From: Providencia sp. PROV188
Lineage (GTDB): Bacteria; Pseudomonadota; Gammaproteobacteria; Enterobacterales; Enterobacteriaceae
Direction: 5' to 3'
NCBI RefSeq assembly: GCF_027595165.1
Contig: NZ_CP097291.1
Span: forward strand, 2,604,001 to 2,668,000
Length of the DNA: 64,000 bases
In this document: positions 54,726 to 63,986 of the stretch, piece after piece
Layout: the number at the start of each line of letters is the position of its first letter
Position numbering within the stretch: position 1 is the first letter of the stretch
Made by a program: the position numbers and the translations under genes
The notes under the pieces: generated by a model
What the model saw: the letters and a program-made list of their open reading frames with translations, nothing else
Told to the model about the DNA's origin: nothing
Databases searched by the model: none

Positions 54726-56180
54726 ATGACCACGCAAACTCAAATGACCCCACATGTTCAATTTGATAAAGTGATGACGGATATTGTCGATTATGTTATT
54801 GATTTTCCTATCACTTCAACGTTAGCTTACGATACCGCCTATTACTGTTTACTGGACACACTAGGCTGTGGAATGGAATCACTTGAATATCCGGCTTGCA
54901 AAAAGTTATTAGGCCCTATCGTCCCTGGTACACACGTCCCAAATGGCACAAAAATTCCCGGAACACAATTTCAATTAGACCCTGTTCAAGCTGCATTTAA
55001 TATTGGAACCTTATGCCGCTGGTTAGACTTCAACGACACTTGGCTAGCCGCGGAATGGGGACATCCTTCCGATAACCTAGGTGGTATTTTAGCCACCGCG
55101 GATTGGCTTTCTCGTGAAAATCTCGCTAGAGGCAAAAAGCCGTTAGTGATCCGAGACGTCCTCACAGCCATGATCAAAGCTCATGAAATTCAAGGCTGTA
55201 TCGCTCTCGAAAACGCGTTTAATAAAGTCGGTCTTGACCATGTCATTCTGGTCAAAGTGGCATCAACCGCCGTCGTGGCTCAAATGCTAGGACTCTCCCG
55301 TGAGCAAATTCTCAATGCTGTTTCCCTTGCATGGGTTGATGGTCATAGCTTACGTACCTATCGACACACTCCAAACACAGGCTCCCGCAAGTCATGGGCA
55401 GCAGGTGATGCCACCTCGCGCGCAGTTCGCTTGGCACTCATGGCGCAAAAAGGAGAAATGGGCTATCCAACTGCATTAACTGCCAAAACATGGGGCTTTT
55501 ATGACTCTCTGTTCCGTGGTCAGCCGTTTAAATTCCAGCGACCTTATGGCTCTTATGTAATGGAAAATGTATTGTTCAAAATTTCTTTTCCGGCAGAATT
55601 TCACGCTCAAACCGCAGTTGAAGCCGCTTTACAATTGCATGAACAACTTAGTTCAATGGGAAAAACCGCTGACGATATCGAGTCTATATCAATTCGTACC
55701 CATGAAGCTTGTGTGCGCATTATTGATAAACAAGGACCATTACAGAACCCGGCAGACCGCGATCATTGCATTCAATATATGGTAGCAATTCCGCTTATTT
55801 TTGGTCGCCTTACCGCATCTGACTATGAGGATAGTATCGCTCAAGATAGCCGAATTGATACGCTGCGTGCCAAAATGCATTGTCATGAAGACCCTGAGTT
55901 TACACAGGATTATCATGATCCTGACAAGCGCTCTATCACCAACGGTCTGACTATCACATTAAAAGATGGGCAAACCTTGAGTGAAGTCGTTATCGAATAC
56001 CCTGTTGGTCACAAACGCCGTCGTCCAGAAGGTATGCCTCTATTACTTAAAAAGTTCAGAACCAACTTAGCGCGTCAATTCCCAGAAGCTCAACAACTGA
56101 GAATTTTATCTGCATCATTGGACAAGCCATTGTTTGAGAATATGCCTGTTAATGAATTTCTCGATTTATGGGTGATTTAG
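54726..56180 (+). CDS. prpD: 2-methylcitrate dehydratase
   Basis: 484 aa, full-length PrpD (MmgE/PrpD family) with [10 protein letters not shown] and [12 protein letters not shown] blocks. Fourteen bases after prpC. No prpE follows; the next genes belong to a toxin pair on the other strand, so propionyl-CoA must come from an unlinked synthetase or another route. Confidence 0.95.
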   Translation: MTTQTQMTPHVQFDKVMTDIVDYVIDFPITSTLAYDTAYYCLLDTLGCGMESLEYPACKKLLGPIVPGTHVPNGTKIPGTQFQLDPVQAAFNIGTLCRWLDFNDTWLAAEWGHPSDNLGGILATADWLSRENLARGKKPLVIRDVLTAMIKAHEIQGCIALENAFNKVGLDHVILVKVASTAVVAQMLGLSREQILNAVSLAWVDGHSLRTYRHTPNTGSRKSWAAGDATSRAVRLALMAQKGEMGYPTALTAKTWGFYDSLFRGQPFKFQRPYGSYVMENVLFKISFPAEFHAQTAVEAALQLHEQLSSMGKTADDIESISIRTHEACVRIIDKQGPLQNPADRDHCIQYMVAIPLIFGRLTASDYEDSIAQDSRIDTLRAKMHCHEDPEFTQDYHDPDKRSITNGLTITLKDGQTLSEVVIEYPVGHKRRRPEGMPLLLKKFRTNLARQFPEAQQLRILSASLDKPLFENMPVNEFLDLWVI

Positions 56181-56201
56181 TTTTGTTATTTTTTTGATTT
56201 A

Positions 56202-56246
56202 CAGACAGTCAAAGGCTCCGCTCCATCGAATACCGTTGACTGTCTG
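56202..56246. other. Hairpin between prpD and the antitoxin gene
   Basis: Perfect 11-bp arms CAGACAGTCAA (56202-56212) and TTGACTGTCTG (56236-56246) around 23 nt. No T-run on the downstream side, so it is not a standard terminator. Confidence 0.55.
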
Positions 56247-56266
56247 CTCATCACAAATACCCCGGT

Positions 56267-56434
56267 TTATGGCATTTGTGGCACAAGTGTAGAAGTATCA
56301 TCTTGTCCCGTGGCAATATTTTCCGCTGGTCCTAATGACGCCATCACTTCTTCCCTTAACTTTTCTACCTCTTCATCAATTTCTTGACGCATTTCTGGTG
56401 AACATTTTTCTAGTAACTCGCTTAACGTACCCAT
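56267..56434 (-). CDS. Short HigA-like antitoxin lacking an HTH domain
   Basis: 55 aa starting MGTLSELLEKCSPEMRQEIDEEVEKLREEV. This N-terminal helix resembles the toxin-neutralising region of HigA2-type antitoxins, but the protein ends in a polar tail (ENIATGQDDTSTLVPQMP) where the HTH should be. The start lies inside the toxin gene (13-bp overlap). So either it is truncated or it neutralises without repressing. Too short for usual annotation limits. Confidence 0.6.
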   Translation of the reverse strand: MGTLSELLEKCSPEMRQEIDEEVEKLREEVMASLGPAENIATGQDDTSTLVPQMP

Positions 56435-56790
56435 AATCCCTCCGGTTTCACTAAGTGAGATGCATATTCCGCATCTGCTGATTTAATCAACTTGATATAA
56501 AATTGACTCTCGTCACAACCCTTTTTATTACCTGCACATAACACAATTCCACAACTTCTTGGATCAAACGCAAAACAAACTCGAATGGGTACCCCCGAAA
56601 CTTGGATCCTGAGTTCTTTCATATGAATAAATTTAGAAAGTTTTAATCTATCTGCATAAGGGCGCCCTAAATGAGGTCCATATTCAGAAAGAATCAAAAG
56701 CATCGAAAGTACTTTCTTTTTTACTTGATAGTTTTGAATCTCTAACCAATCGTCAAACAAAATCCTCGTTCTTATCGTCCATGTCAACAA
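56422..56790 (-). CDS. RelE/HigB-family toxin
   Basis: 122 aa from TTG 56790, chosen since GGAGG is six bases upstream and the family normally starts at WTIRT-x-x-FDDW; upstream codons to 56871 look non-coding. Family blocks: GPHLGRPYADRLKLSKFIHMKELRIQ and IRVCFAFDPRSCGIVLCAGNK. These toxins are ribosome-dependent mRNA interferases. Toxin precedes antitoxin, as in higBA. Confidence 0.85.
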   Translation of the reverse strand: MLTWTIRTRILFDDWLEIQNYQVKKKVLSMLLILSEYGPHLGRPYADRLKLSKFIHMKELRIQVSGVPIRVCFAFDPRSCGIVLCAGNKKGCDESQFYIKLIKSADAEYASHLVKPEGLWVR

Positions 56791-57054
56791 ATTAAACCTC
56801 CTTACTTTGAGAAAAAAATTCAACTCTCTGGTTATTAAGAAAAACTCATTTTCTAAAAAAACAGAAATCAAATAACCGATTAAATACGGGGTATTGCTGT
56901 TATAACGAAAAAATTAAGTAGATTAAATAAAAAAAGAAACTCGATAAAATGAATGGAATGCGCTTCGCAGAAATCGCGGCAAGAATAAAACAGGCGAAAT
57001 AATATCAAAGTAAATTATTAAGTTTTATTTGCTTATTTTGATTATGATAGAAAC

Positions 57055-57085
57055 AAAAAAGCCCCAGTTTACTCAACTAGGGCTT
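57055..57085 (-). terminator. Terminator of dbpA
   Basis: On the minus strand AAGCCCTAGTT, a short loop, AACTGGGGCTT with one mismatch and then six T; just after the dbpA stop. Confidence 0.8.
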
Positions 57086-57106
57086 CAAAAATGTCAGTCT
57101 AGGAAT

Positions 57107-58480
57107 TTACTTTAGCAATCTCGCTCTCACTGATTTACCTTTGATTTTACCTTGCTGTAATTGCTTCCACGCTTTGTTCGCCACTGATTTTTTAATAGCG
57201 ACATAGGCATGCATGGGGTGAATCGCAATTTTACCAATATCATCCCCTTCTAGACCAACCTCTCCAGTTAATGCGCCCAGAATATCCCCAGGACGTATTT
57301 TGGCTTTTTTACCGCCATCTAGGCATAAGGTTGCCCATTGGGCTTCTAATGGTGTAATGCGCAATCCTGTTGGCTCTGGCAGCCAATTCAGCTTCATGTT
57401 AAGCATCTCTTCGAGCACGTTTGCGCGTTGAGCTTCTTCAGGTGAGCATAGGCTTATTGCTAAGCCGCTTTGTCCTGCACGAGCTGTACGACCAATGCGA
57501 TGAACATGCACTTCAGGATCCCAAGACAATTCAAAGTTAATCACCATTTCCAGTGCTTTAATGTCTAAACCTCGAGACGCCACATCCGTCGCGACCAAGA
57601 CTCGGCTACTACCATTTGCAAATTGGACTAAGGTTTGGTCGCGATCGCGCTGTTCCATATCACCATGCAAGACTAGGACACTTTGACGGCTATCCATTAA
57701 AGCATCATAAACCGCCTGGCAATCCTTTTTCGTGTTACAGAACACGACACAAGAAGCTGGCTGTTCACGGCTTAACAGCTTTTGCAGTAAGTCAATTTTG
57801 TCATGTCGAGACACTTCATAAAACTGCTGCTCCACGTCAGGTAATTCGTTAACCGAATTAATTTCAATGGTTTGTGGATTATTTTGGATACGTCGGCTAA
57901 TTGCTGCAATGCTATCCGGCCATGTTGCTGAGAATAAAAGTGTTTGTCTATCTTCTGGCGCGAAAGAGATTACTGCGTCAATATCATCCGCAAACCCCAT
58001 ATCTAACATTCGGTCGGCTTCATCAAGTACCAGTGTCTGTAAATGATCTAACCGCACCGTTTCTTTATGTAAGTGGTCAAGCAAACGCCCTGGTGTTGCC
58101 ACCAAAATATGTGCTGCATGCACTAAAGAATCACGCTGAACACTAAAAGGTACACCGCCACATAAAGTTAAAATTTTGAGATTAGGAATATAACGCGCTA
58201 AACGGCGTAATTCATTCGCGACTTGATCCGCTAATTCTCTTGTTGGGCATAAAATGAGGGATTGGGTATTAAAGTTTTTTGCATCAATACGTTGTAATAG
58301 CCCTAGACCAAAAGCAGCTGTTTTTCCACTCCCCGTCTTAGCTTGAGCTCGCACATCTTTGCCAGCAAGGATAGCGGGTAATGCCGCTTCTTGAATTGGG
58401 GTCATGGTTAGAAAACCCAATTCATTGAGATTGGAGAGCTGCTCCGCAGGAAGCGCATTTAGTTCAGCAAATGAAGTCAC
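57107..58480 (-). CDS. dbpA: ATP-dependent RNA helicase DbpA
   Basis: 457 aa from GTG 58480, which aligns with the E. coli start (TSFAELNALP versus TAFSTLNVLP) and has GGA nine bases upstream; an ATG three codons earlier is possible. DEAD-box motifs: AKTGSGKT, VLDEADRMLD, LFSATWP, HRIGRTAR; C-terminal RNA-binding domain (about 385-457) specific for 23S rRNA hairpin 92. Acts in late 50S assembly. E. coli DbpA is also 457 aa. Confidence 0.95.
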   Translation of the reverse strand: MTSFAELNALPAEQLSNLNELGFLTMTPIQEAALPAILAGKDVRAQAKTGSGKTAAFGLGLLQRIDAKNFNTQSLILCPTRELADQVANELRRLARYIPNLKILTLCGGVPFSVQRDSLVHAAHILVATPGRLLDHLHKETVRLDHLQTLVLDEADRMLDMGFADDIDAVISFAPEDRQTLLFSATWPDSIAAISRRIQNNPQTIEINSVNELPDVEQQFYEVSRHDKIDLLQKLLSREQPASCVVFCNTKKDCQAVYDALMDSRQSVLVLHGDMEQRDRDQTLVQFANGSSRVLVATDVASRGLDIKALEMVINFELSWDPEVHVHRIGRTARAGQSGLAISLCSPEEAQRANVLEEMLNMKLNWLPEPTGLRITPLEAQWATLCLDGGKKAKIRPGDILGALTGEVGLEGDDIGKIAIHPMHAYVAIKKSVANKAWKQLQQGKIKGKSVRARLLK

Positions 58481-58514
58481 AGTTAACATTCCGAATAAAA
58501 TAAAAGAGATCATC

Positions 58515-58536
58515 ACGAGGGATCATAGCCCCTCGT
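58515..58536. terminator. Hairpin between galM and dbpA
   Basis: ACGAGGG/CCCTCGT stem with 8-nt loop behind the galM stop; T-rich sequence follows on the minus strand. Confidence 0.55.
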
Positions 58537-58544
58537 ACATGATA

Positions 58545-59585
58545 CTAAAAAATAAATTGATAGCGAGTTTGACTGGTATAAATATGATTAGCTTTGGCTA
58601 TGATAGGGTTTGCACCATCTGATTCAGCATGCCCTAAACCATCAAATGGGTATTGCGGAGCCAACACTATTCCAGAAAATGGCGTATAGGTTTTACTTTT
58701 ACCTAAAACGGAGACTAAATGGTTCCCCGTATACAGATGGATTGCAGGTGATGTACTCATCATATTCATTTGTACATCACCATTGGGAGAACCCAGTGTC
58801 GCCACAATTTGTTGCCCGTCGACTACTGGCTCATCAAACACAAAAGTATGATCGTATCCACCTACCGCTTGTTGCTCTTCGTCTTGTAAAAAGTCACAAC
58901 CAATGCGTTTCTTTTGCCTAAAGTCGAAATAAGTGTCAGTAACTTCACGCCACTCTCCCGTTGGAAGCCCTTCATTATCTTGTGGCAAGAAATACGCAGC
59001 CTGCATTTGGAGATCATGCTCAAATGCAGTACGATCTGATTGTTCACCCGCAAGATTAAAATAGGTGTAATTAGTCAGGTTAACCGGGCAATCTTGGTTA
59101 CATTGATATCGGTAGTTAATGACTACTTGGTTATCATCAGTGAGCTCATAATGTACTTCAACTTTTAATTCCCCCGGAAAACCTTGGTCACCATCAGAAG
59201 ATACAAGGGTAAAAATCGCTTGCTGTTGGTCAGGTTGAGCGATTGACCACACTCGATAACTAAAGTTATCACGCCCACCATGCAAACAATGTGCACCTTG
59301 ATTATGTGCAAGTTGATACTTACGACCTTCAAGATCAAAAGTGGAATTTGCAATACGATTTGCGACTCGTCCTACCGTTGCGCCAAAATAGACTCGCTGC
59401 TCCATTTGAGCGGCCATATTAGGCGATCCTAAAATGATATCGCGTTTACCACTCGCCAACGGTAATATACAACTCACCCAGCTGGCGCCTAAACTACTCA
59501 AAATAATTTTCATTCCCTGTTTATTTGTGAGTGCTACGACCTTCGGTGTGCGCAGAGTGTGACGTTGTTGCTTGGTAAACTGCAT
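58545..59585 (-). CDS. galM: Aldose 1-epimerase
   Basis: 346 aa with AGGGAAAA before ATG. NRIANSTFDLEG, HCLHGG, and the catalytic VGGYDHTF region are present. It interconverts alpha and beta anomers of galactose and other aldoses. No gal genes are adjacent, so it stands alone. Confidence 0.94.
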   Translation of the reverse strand: MQFTKQQRHTLRTPKVVALTNKQGMKIILSSLGASWVSCILPLASGKRDIILGSPNMAAQMEQRVYFGATVGRVANRIANSTFDLEGRKYQLAHNQGAHCLHGGRDNFSYRVWSIAQPDQQQAIFTLVSSDGDQGFPGELKVEVHYELTDDNQVVINYRYQCNQDCPVNLTNYTYFNLAGEQSDRTAFEHDLQMQAAYFLPQDNEGLPTGEWREVTDTYFDFRQKKRIGCDFLQDEEQQAVGGYDHTFVFDEPVVDGQQIVATLGSPNGDVQMNMMSTSPAIHLYTGNHLVSVLGKSKTYTPFSGIVLAPQYPFDGLGHAESDGANPIIAKANHIYTSQTRYQFIF

Positions 59586-59673
59586 TTTTCCCTAATATCC
59601 CTTATATTTCCACTTATCGTGTAACCAACATAATTTAACAATAATAAAACGAATTCTCGATGACGTAAAAAGA

Positions 59674-59705
59674 AAAAAGCTGAGCGCATAATACGTCAGC
59701 TTTTT
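59674..59705. terminator. Bidirectional terminator after the CDF gene
   Basis: AAAAAGCTGA/TCAGCTTTTT perfect 10-bp stem with a 12-nt loop. Confidence 0.82.
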
Positions 59706-59732
59706 CAAAAGTGCTTAATGATTAAATAAGAA

Positions 59733-60662
59733 TTAATGCAAACAATCTTTATCATAAGGGTCTAAGTGGGTCATAACATCCAGTACTTGTGGGTTTTTCA
59801 TTAATTGTTTCCTTACGTTTACCGCTATATCATGCCCTTCTAGAATTGTCATTTGACCATCTAACTCTAAATGAACATCCACAAGGAAAAAGTCGCCAGA
59901 TTTGCGTGTCTTCAAATCGTGGAATCCTTTAACTCCCGGAATACCTCGAAGAACATCGCTCAATTGTTCAAGCGTTTCTTCATCAGCCCCTTTATCCATT
60001 AAGTCTTGCATAGATTGATAAGTGAATTTGAATCCCATTCGGAAGACAAATGTCCCCACAATTAAAGCAGCAATAGGGTCAAGAATGCGGATACCGCATA
60101 AACTACCAATAATCCCGATAGCGACGACTAATGAAGAGGCTGCATCAGAACGCGCATGCCAAGCATTCGCCACTAACATGCTAGAATTAACTTTATTTGC
60201 TACATGCAGCATGTAGCGGAATAAGCCTTCTTTCGCAACCAAAGCCGTTAATGCAGCAACTAATGCAATCGTATGAACTTCTGGGATTAAATCTGGGTTA
60301 ATCATTTTTTCGACCGCAGACCACCCCATTCCCACACCCACGATCAACAAAATAATCCCTAAAATAAGGGATGCACCATTTTCATAACGGAAATGACCAT
60401 ATGGGTGATCAGCATCTGGCTTCTTATGGCTTTTTTTATTCGCAATAAGGACAACAAAGTCTGCAACTAAATCCGAAAGTGTATGAATACCATCAGCAAT
60501 TAAGCCTGAAGAGTGGGAAAATATCCCAACAATAATTTGCCAAATAGACAATAGAGTATTCACCGCCACACTGATCAAAGTGCTTTTTTTTGCGGCTTTA
60601 AATTTCTCTTGTTGCAATTCGAATTCATTTTTCCCGGAAGCTGGGATTTCATGTTTATGCAT
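59733..60662 (-). CDS. CDF-family divalent cation efflux transporter
   Basis: 309 aa, six TM helices. Metal-site motifs HTLSD (TM2) and HARSD (TM5), then a C-terminal cytoplasmic domain with GVKGFHDLKTRKSG. Exports Zn, Fe or Mn, using the proton gradient. A weak Fur-like sequence (AACAATTATCATTT) lies about 30 bp upstream; metal specificity is not set by sequence alone. Stands alone. Confidence 0.9.
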   Translation of the reverse strand: MHKHEIPASGKNEFELQQEKFKAAKKSTLISVAVNTLLSIWQIIVGIFSHSSGLIADGIHTLSDLVADFVVLIANKKSHKKPDADHPYGHFRYENGASLILGIILLIVGVGMGWSAVEKMINPDLIPEVHTIALVAALTALVAKEGLFRYMLHVANKVNSSMLVANAWHARSDAASSLVVAIGIIGSLCGIRILDPIAALIVGTFVFRMGFKFTYQSMQDLMDKGADEETLEQLSDVLRGIPGVKGFHDLKTRKSGDFFLVDVHLELDGQMTILEGHDIAVNVRKQLMKNPQVLDVMTHLDPYDKDCLH

Positions 60663-61038
60663 AGTTTATTTTCTTAATGAAAAACAAAACAATTATCATT
60701 TAAATATAGTTTATTTTCAATGACTTAATCAAGCTCAATGATATTCTCATATTGTTTGTTAAATGTCTCATAATAAATTGTAAATAATTGATTATATTGA
60801 TTGAGAATGGTTATTCTTTATTTTTCTATCCTTGATAAGATAAAAAGCCATAATCAGATAAAAGCTATAAAGGAAGATATTCATAACTAACCTATCCTCT
60901 ATTATAGATAGAGTGTAGGTTCATCTTTATTAGATAGCCATGTTACTGTGAATTCAATATCACAAAATCATAAGTGTAATATGACTTATAAAATGATAGG
61001 TATATAATCAAATTAAAATAACAAATGAAGAGGTGGCT
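60663..61038. other. Intergenic region between the CDF and uspF genes
   Basis: 376 bp, AT-rich. Besides the weak Fur-like sequence near the CDF start, it has short inverted repeats AGAAT-GGTT-ATTCT (60805-60818) and CTCTAT-TATAG-ATAGAG. No gene seen. Confidence 0.4.
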
Positions 61039-61476
61039 ATGTATAAGAAAATATTGGTTCCTATTGATCTGTTAGAAGATGATTTAAATTCAAACATCAT
61101 CAAACATGTGGAAGATTTGGCAACGTTGGGGAAGCCTGAGATTCACTTTTTCTCGGTGATCCCAAGTGTAGAACTATTTTTTGGTATTGAAGTCGCTATC
61201 TTACCTGAAAGCCATAAAAACTCGGCTGAGCGTGCAACACTCGCAATGCGGGCATTAGAAGAAGTGATCAAAGATACTAAAATTCCAAGTTCTCAAATTA
61301 CATGTCAAGTGAGTATTGGTTCAGCAAAAGACGAAATTTTAGATTACTCAAAAACCATTAATGCCGACCTAATTGTCGTCGGTTCTCATCATCCAAGCAC
61401 ATCCACTTATTTATTAGGTTCGACTGCATCCGCCATTGTGCGTCATGCGCAAACATCAGTGTTTGTCGTTCGTTAA
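61039..61476 (+). CDS. uspF: Universal stress protein UspF
   Basis: 145 aa from ATG 61039 with GAGG five bases before. Close to E. coli UspF in length and sequence style (KILVPIDL, HVED, VVGSHHPSTSTYLLGSTASAIVRHA). The G-x2-G-x9-G(S/T) ATP-binding signature is intact. A cytoplasmic adenine-nucleotide-binding protein linked to adhesion and stress survival. Confidence 0.92.
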   Translation: MYKKILVPIDLLEDDLNSNIIKHVEDLATLGKPEIHFFSVIPSVELFFGIEVAILPESHKNSAERATLAMRALEEVIKDTKIPSSQITCQVSIGSAKDEILDYSKTINADLIVVGSHHPSTSTYLLGSTASAIVRHAQTSVFVVR

Positions 61477-61494
61477 TCTAAAGCTTACAAAATA

Positions 61495-61530
61495 AAAATG
61501 CCGCATCATAGAAAACTGACGCGGCATTTT
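61495..61530. terminator. Bidirectional terminator between uspF and eco
   Basis: AAAATGCCGC/GCGGCATTTT perfect 10-bp stem. Confidence 0.85.
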
Positions 61531-61536
61531 AATGCA

Positions 61537-62016
61537 TTATTTCTTAACAGAGTTCATTAATTTATCGTCTGTCGACCAAATGCGGTATTTCACTTCCATA
61601 TCTTTTGGCGCATAAACAACAATTGGGAGTTTGCTGTTATAACGAACAAATGCTTCATCACCTAATTGAGTGGTAATAAAGCGGTCTTTTGCAGGTTCGC
61701 TACAAGCCATCATTGTTGAGGCAGGTCCTTTGACTTCGTCTAATTTGTAGTAGTTATATCCCCAACCCTCTAAGGTTTTTTCTTCTAAGTCACCCATAAA
61801 CCATTGGCGATTACAATCTGCTTTAATGGTTTTTCCGATAACCAGCTCAACCATGTAGTCATATTCATTTTGCTGAGTATCAAGCTGGATCACATGACGA
61901 GTCATACCAGATTCTGCTTTCGGGTAAGGCGCGATCTTTCCTAAATCTTCAGTCGCCATTGCACAAGAAGACACTGCTACCGCAGCCATTACAGACAAAA
62001 TCGCTTTTTTCATCAT
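61537..62016 (-). CDS. eco: Ecotin, periplasmic serine protease inhibitor
   Basis: 159 aa; signal peptide to A-M-A (about 21). EKTLEGWGYNYY and the reactive loop STMMACSEP are those of ecotin, with P1 methionine at M102 and the disulfide C68-C105. RYNSKLPIVVY is the C-terminal signature. It inhibits trypsin-like and neutrophil proteases. Confidence 0.95.
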   Translation of the reverse strand: MMKKAILSVMAAVAVSSCAMATEDLGKIAPYPKAESGMTRHVIQLDTQQNEYDYMVELVIGKTIKADCNRQWFMGDLEEKTLEGWGYNYYKLDEVKGPASTMMACSEPAKDRFITTQLGDEAFVRYNSKLPIVVYAPKDMEVKYRIWSTDDKLMNSVKK

Positions 62017-62278
62017 AAAATTCCTATTGGTAAAAAAATAACAACATTAAAAACTAGGGTTTGATACATAGTAGGTCAATTCAACCACTTTAATCACTAT
62101 AGATGATTCTTAATTACAAAAATATAGATAACTCATTAATCCTTTAGTGATAATACTTAATATTAGTATAAGGATCATAAAATTAATAAAAATTATGTAA
62201 ATCCGCCCCATCAATATGTACATAAAACAATCAATGGTTATACTGAAAGTGAGGCTTAATTCATTATGAGGAGGTAGT

Positions 62279-62491
62279 ATGTTATCTGCTGATCAAGATT
62301 TAGTTTCACAATTAATCTCCACACACCCCCGCTTTCAATCTCTCTATGAGAAGCATCACCAATTAGATAAAGAAATTAGCAAGCTTGAAGGACCTTCAGG
62401 TGCCGGCTATAACGAACAGGTTGCCAAACTTAAAAAAGAAAAATTGCATCTAAAAGATGAAATGCAGAGAATAATGCAAACCAGTCGATAA
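62279..62491 (+). CDS. ydcH: YdcH-family small coiled-coil protein (DUF465)
   Basis: 70 aa behind GAGGAGG. Helical hairpin with HPRFQSLYEKHHQLDKEI and LKKEKLHLKDEM as in DUF465/YdcH. Function unknown. Followed by a strong terminator. Confidence 0.9.
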   Translation: MLSADQDLVSQLISTHPRFQSLYEKHHQLDKEISKLEGPSGAGYNEQVAKLKKEKLHLKDEMQRIMQTSR

Positions 62492-62603
62492 GGTGCCTTT
62501 AAACTGCAGCTAATCTTACTTTATCAAATACATTGGGGTCTTAGCTTCAATGCATTAGGCTCCAATAAGTTAGCTACAACACAATTGGCGATAATACAGT
62601 GTT

Positions 62604-62637
62604 AATGGCATAAGAAATTTCTCTTATGCCATTTTTG
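62604..62637 (+). terminator. Terminator downstream of ydcH
   Basis: Perfect 12-bp stem AATGGCATAAGA/TCTTATGCCATT, 6-nt loop, then TTT. Confidence 0.85.
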
Positions 62638-62696
62638 CTATTAATGGGGGGAAAATGCTTTTATATTGATTTAAGCGCCTATAAATAGTTGCTATA

Positions 62697-62719
62697 AAGA
62701 TATATATTAAATATATCTT
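62697..62719 (+). promoter_or_regulatory. NsrR operator upstream of ygbA
   Basis: A 23-bp palindrome with arms AAGATATATAT and AAATATATCTT, agreeing with the NsrR consensus (AAGATGC-type arms). It is 17 bp before the ygbA start, so NsrR would block the gene until nitric oxide removes it. Confidence 0.8.
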
Positions 62720-62735
62720 TATTTGAGGAGAAGCG

Positions 62736-63095
62736 ATGATGGTGGGTAAAAGAATATCGAGGGAAATCGTAACGATAGAAAAAATGATAAAAATCTATGA
62801 AAAGGCACATCCTGCTCCTGAAGACAACCCAGAACATTACCAAATACTTTTTTCCTATGCCGTAAAACGCCTAAATAAATGCCGTTATGGTGAAGAAAAA
62901 CCAGCCTGTAAACAATGCCCTATACATTGCTACCAACCAAAGCAACGTGAACAAATGAAAATCATTATGCGTTGGGCCGGCCCTAAAATGCTATATCACC
63001 ATCCTATTTTAGCAATTCGTCATCTCATTGATGATAAAAAACCTGTCCCGGAGCTACCTAGTCGGGAACGTACTACATCCAACCTGAAAAAATGA
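62736..63095 (+). CDS. ygbA: YgbA-family protein, nitric-oxide responsive
   Basis: 119 aa behind GAGGAG. The four cysteines C-x7-C-x2-C-x4-C (CRYGEEKPACKQCPIHC) could bind a metal, and RWAGPKMLYHHP is the family signature (nitrous-oxide-stimulated promoter family). Known as an NsrR-regulated gene in E. coli, which the operator here supports. Confidence 0.92.
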   Translation: MMVGKRISREIVTIEKMIKIYEKAHPAPEDNPEHYQILFSYAVKRLNKCRYGEEKPACKQCPIHCYQPKQREQMKIIMRWAGPKMLYHHPILAIRHLIDDKKPVPELPSRERTTSNLKK

Positions 63096-63986
63096 TCTTA
63101 TCAACAGAATATTTCACCACACCAATTCGGAATTACATCACTGAGAAAAACAAATTTATCGGTGTAAATGTTAAATATATTTAACGACAACTTGTTCGTT
63201 AGCCTCGTGTGTTTTTTTTCACTATCTTATTGGTTTTTTATCAGTTTTTAAACTCACTCACGTTATCTTCTCAATTTTCATCGAATCTCGATAAAATGAC
63301 TTTAGCTCTCTATCATGTTTCTATTTCCAGAAATGACGTTCATATAAAAATTAGTAACCGAACATAATTAATAATCAAAACCCATGCTTATGAAAAATAC
63401 AAAAATGATAACACTGCTCAATTAATACTAAAAATGAGATGTACATCTCAATATTTAGCTTAAAACGCATGTTTTGATAAAAAACAAAAATCAATATGAT
63501 TCAATAATTTTATCAATAATGTCATTAACAATTTTATACATTAGATAAATTTATTATTGATACTTTTAACGAATATACCCTAAATAATTTGCATCACTAT
63601 TATTTATGATAAGACACAAATAATGACTACTTACCTTTAAAAGATAAAAAAACAATGAAAAAGCGTAAAAAAACACAAAATATTAAAATCTAAAAAATAT
63701 CGAAAAACTGGAATTTAAAACCACAGTTACCGGTAACTTGTAGAATAAGTGAATAGAACACCAAATAGGTTGCTCGGAAAAACCGATTAGTTTTCCTATA
63801 AGCATCGTAAAAAGCATATTTCGAAACATTTATTAATACTTTAATTTACGATATGACATATAAAAAAACAGCTCATATAATTTCAATCATCAAGGTTATA
63901 GTGATTTTTTATATCAATAGAATTTAAAAACTTGATATTTGATTTCGACTATTACTTAAAGAGCTAATTTTAATAAAGGTGCTACT
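63096..63986. other. Long AT-rich intergenic region
   Basis: About 890 bp without a credible gene. The one clear element is the 14-bp perfect palindrome AGTTACCGGTAACT at 63725-63738, resembling GntR/IdnR-type operators. The right end holds the promoter of the gene starting at 63987. Confidence 0.5.

Noticed and set aside
58480..58516. DbpA starting at 58516
   Set aside because: The upstream residues (MMISFILFGM) are unlike any DbpA; the GTG at 58480 aligns with the E. coli start and gives the same length.
60685..60705. Fur box before the CDF gene
   Set aside because: Only one half-site agrees; mentioned in the gene entry but not listed as an operator.
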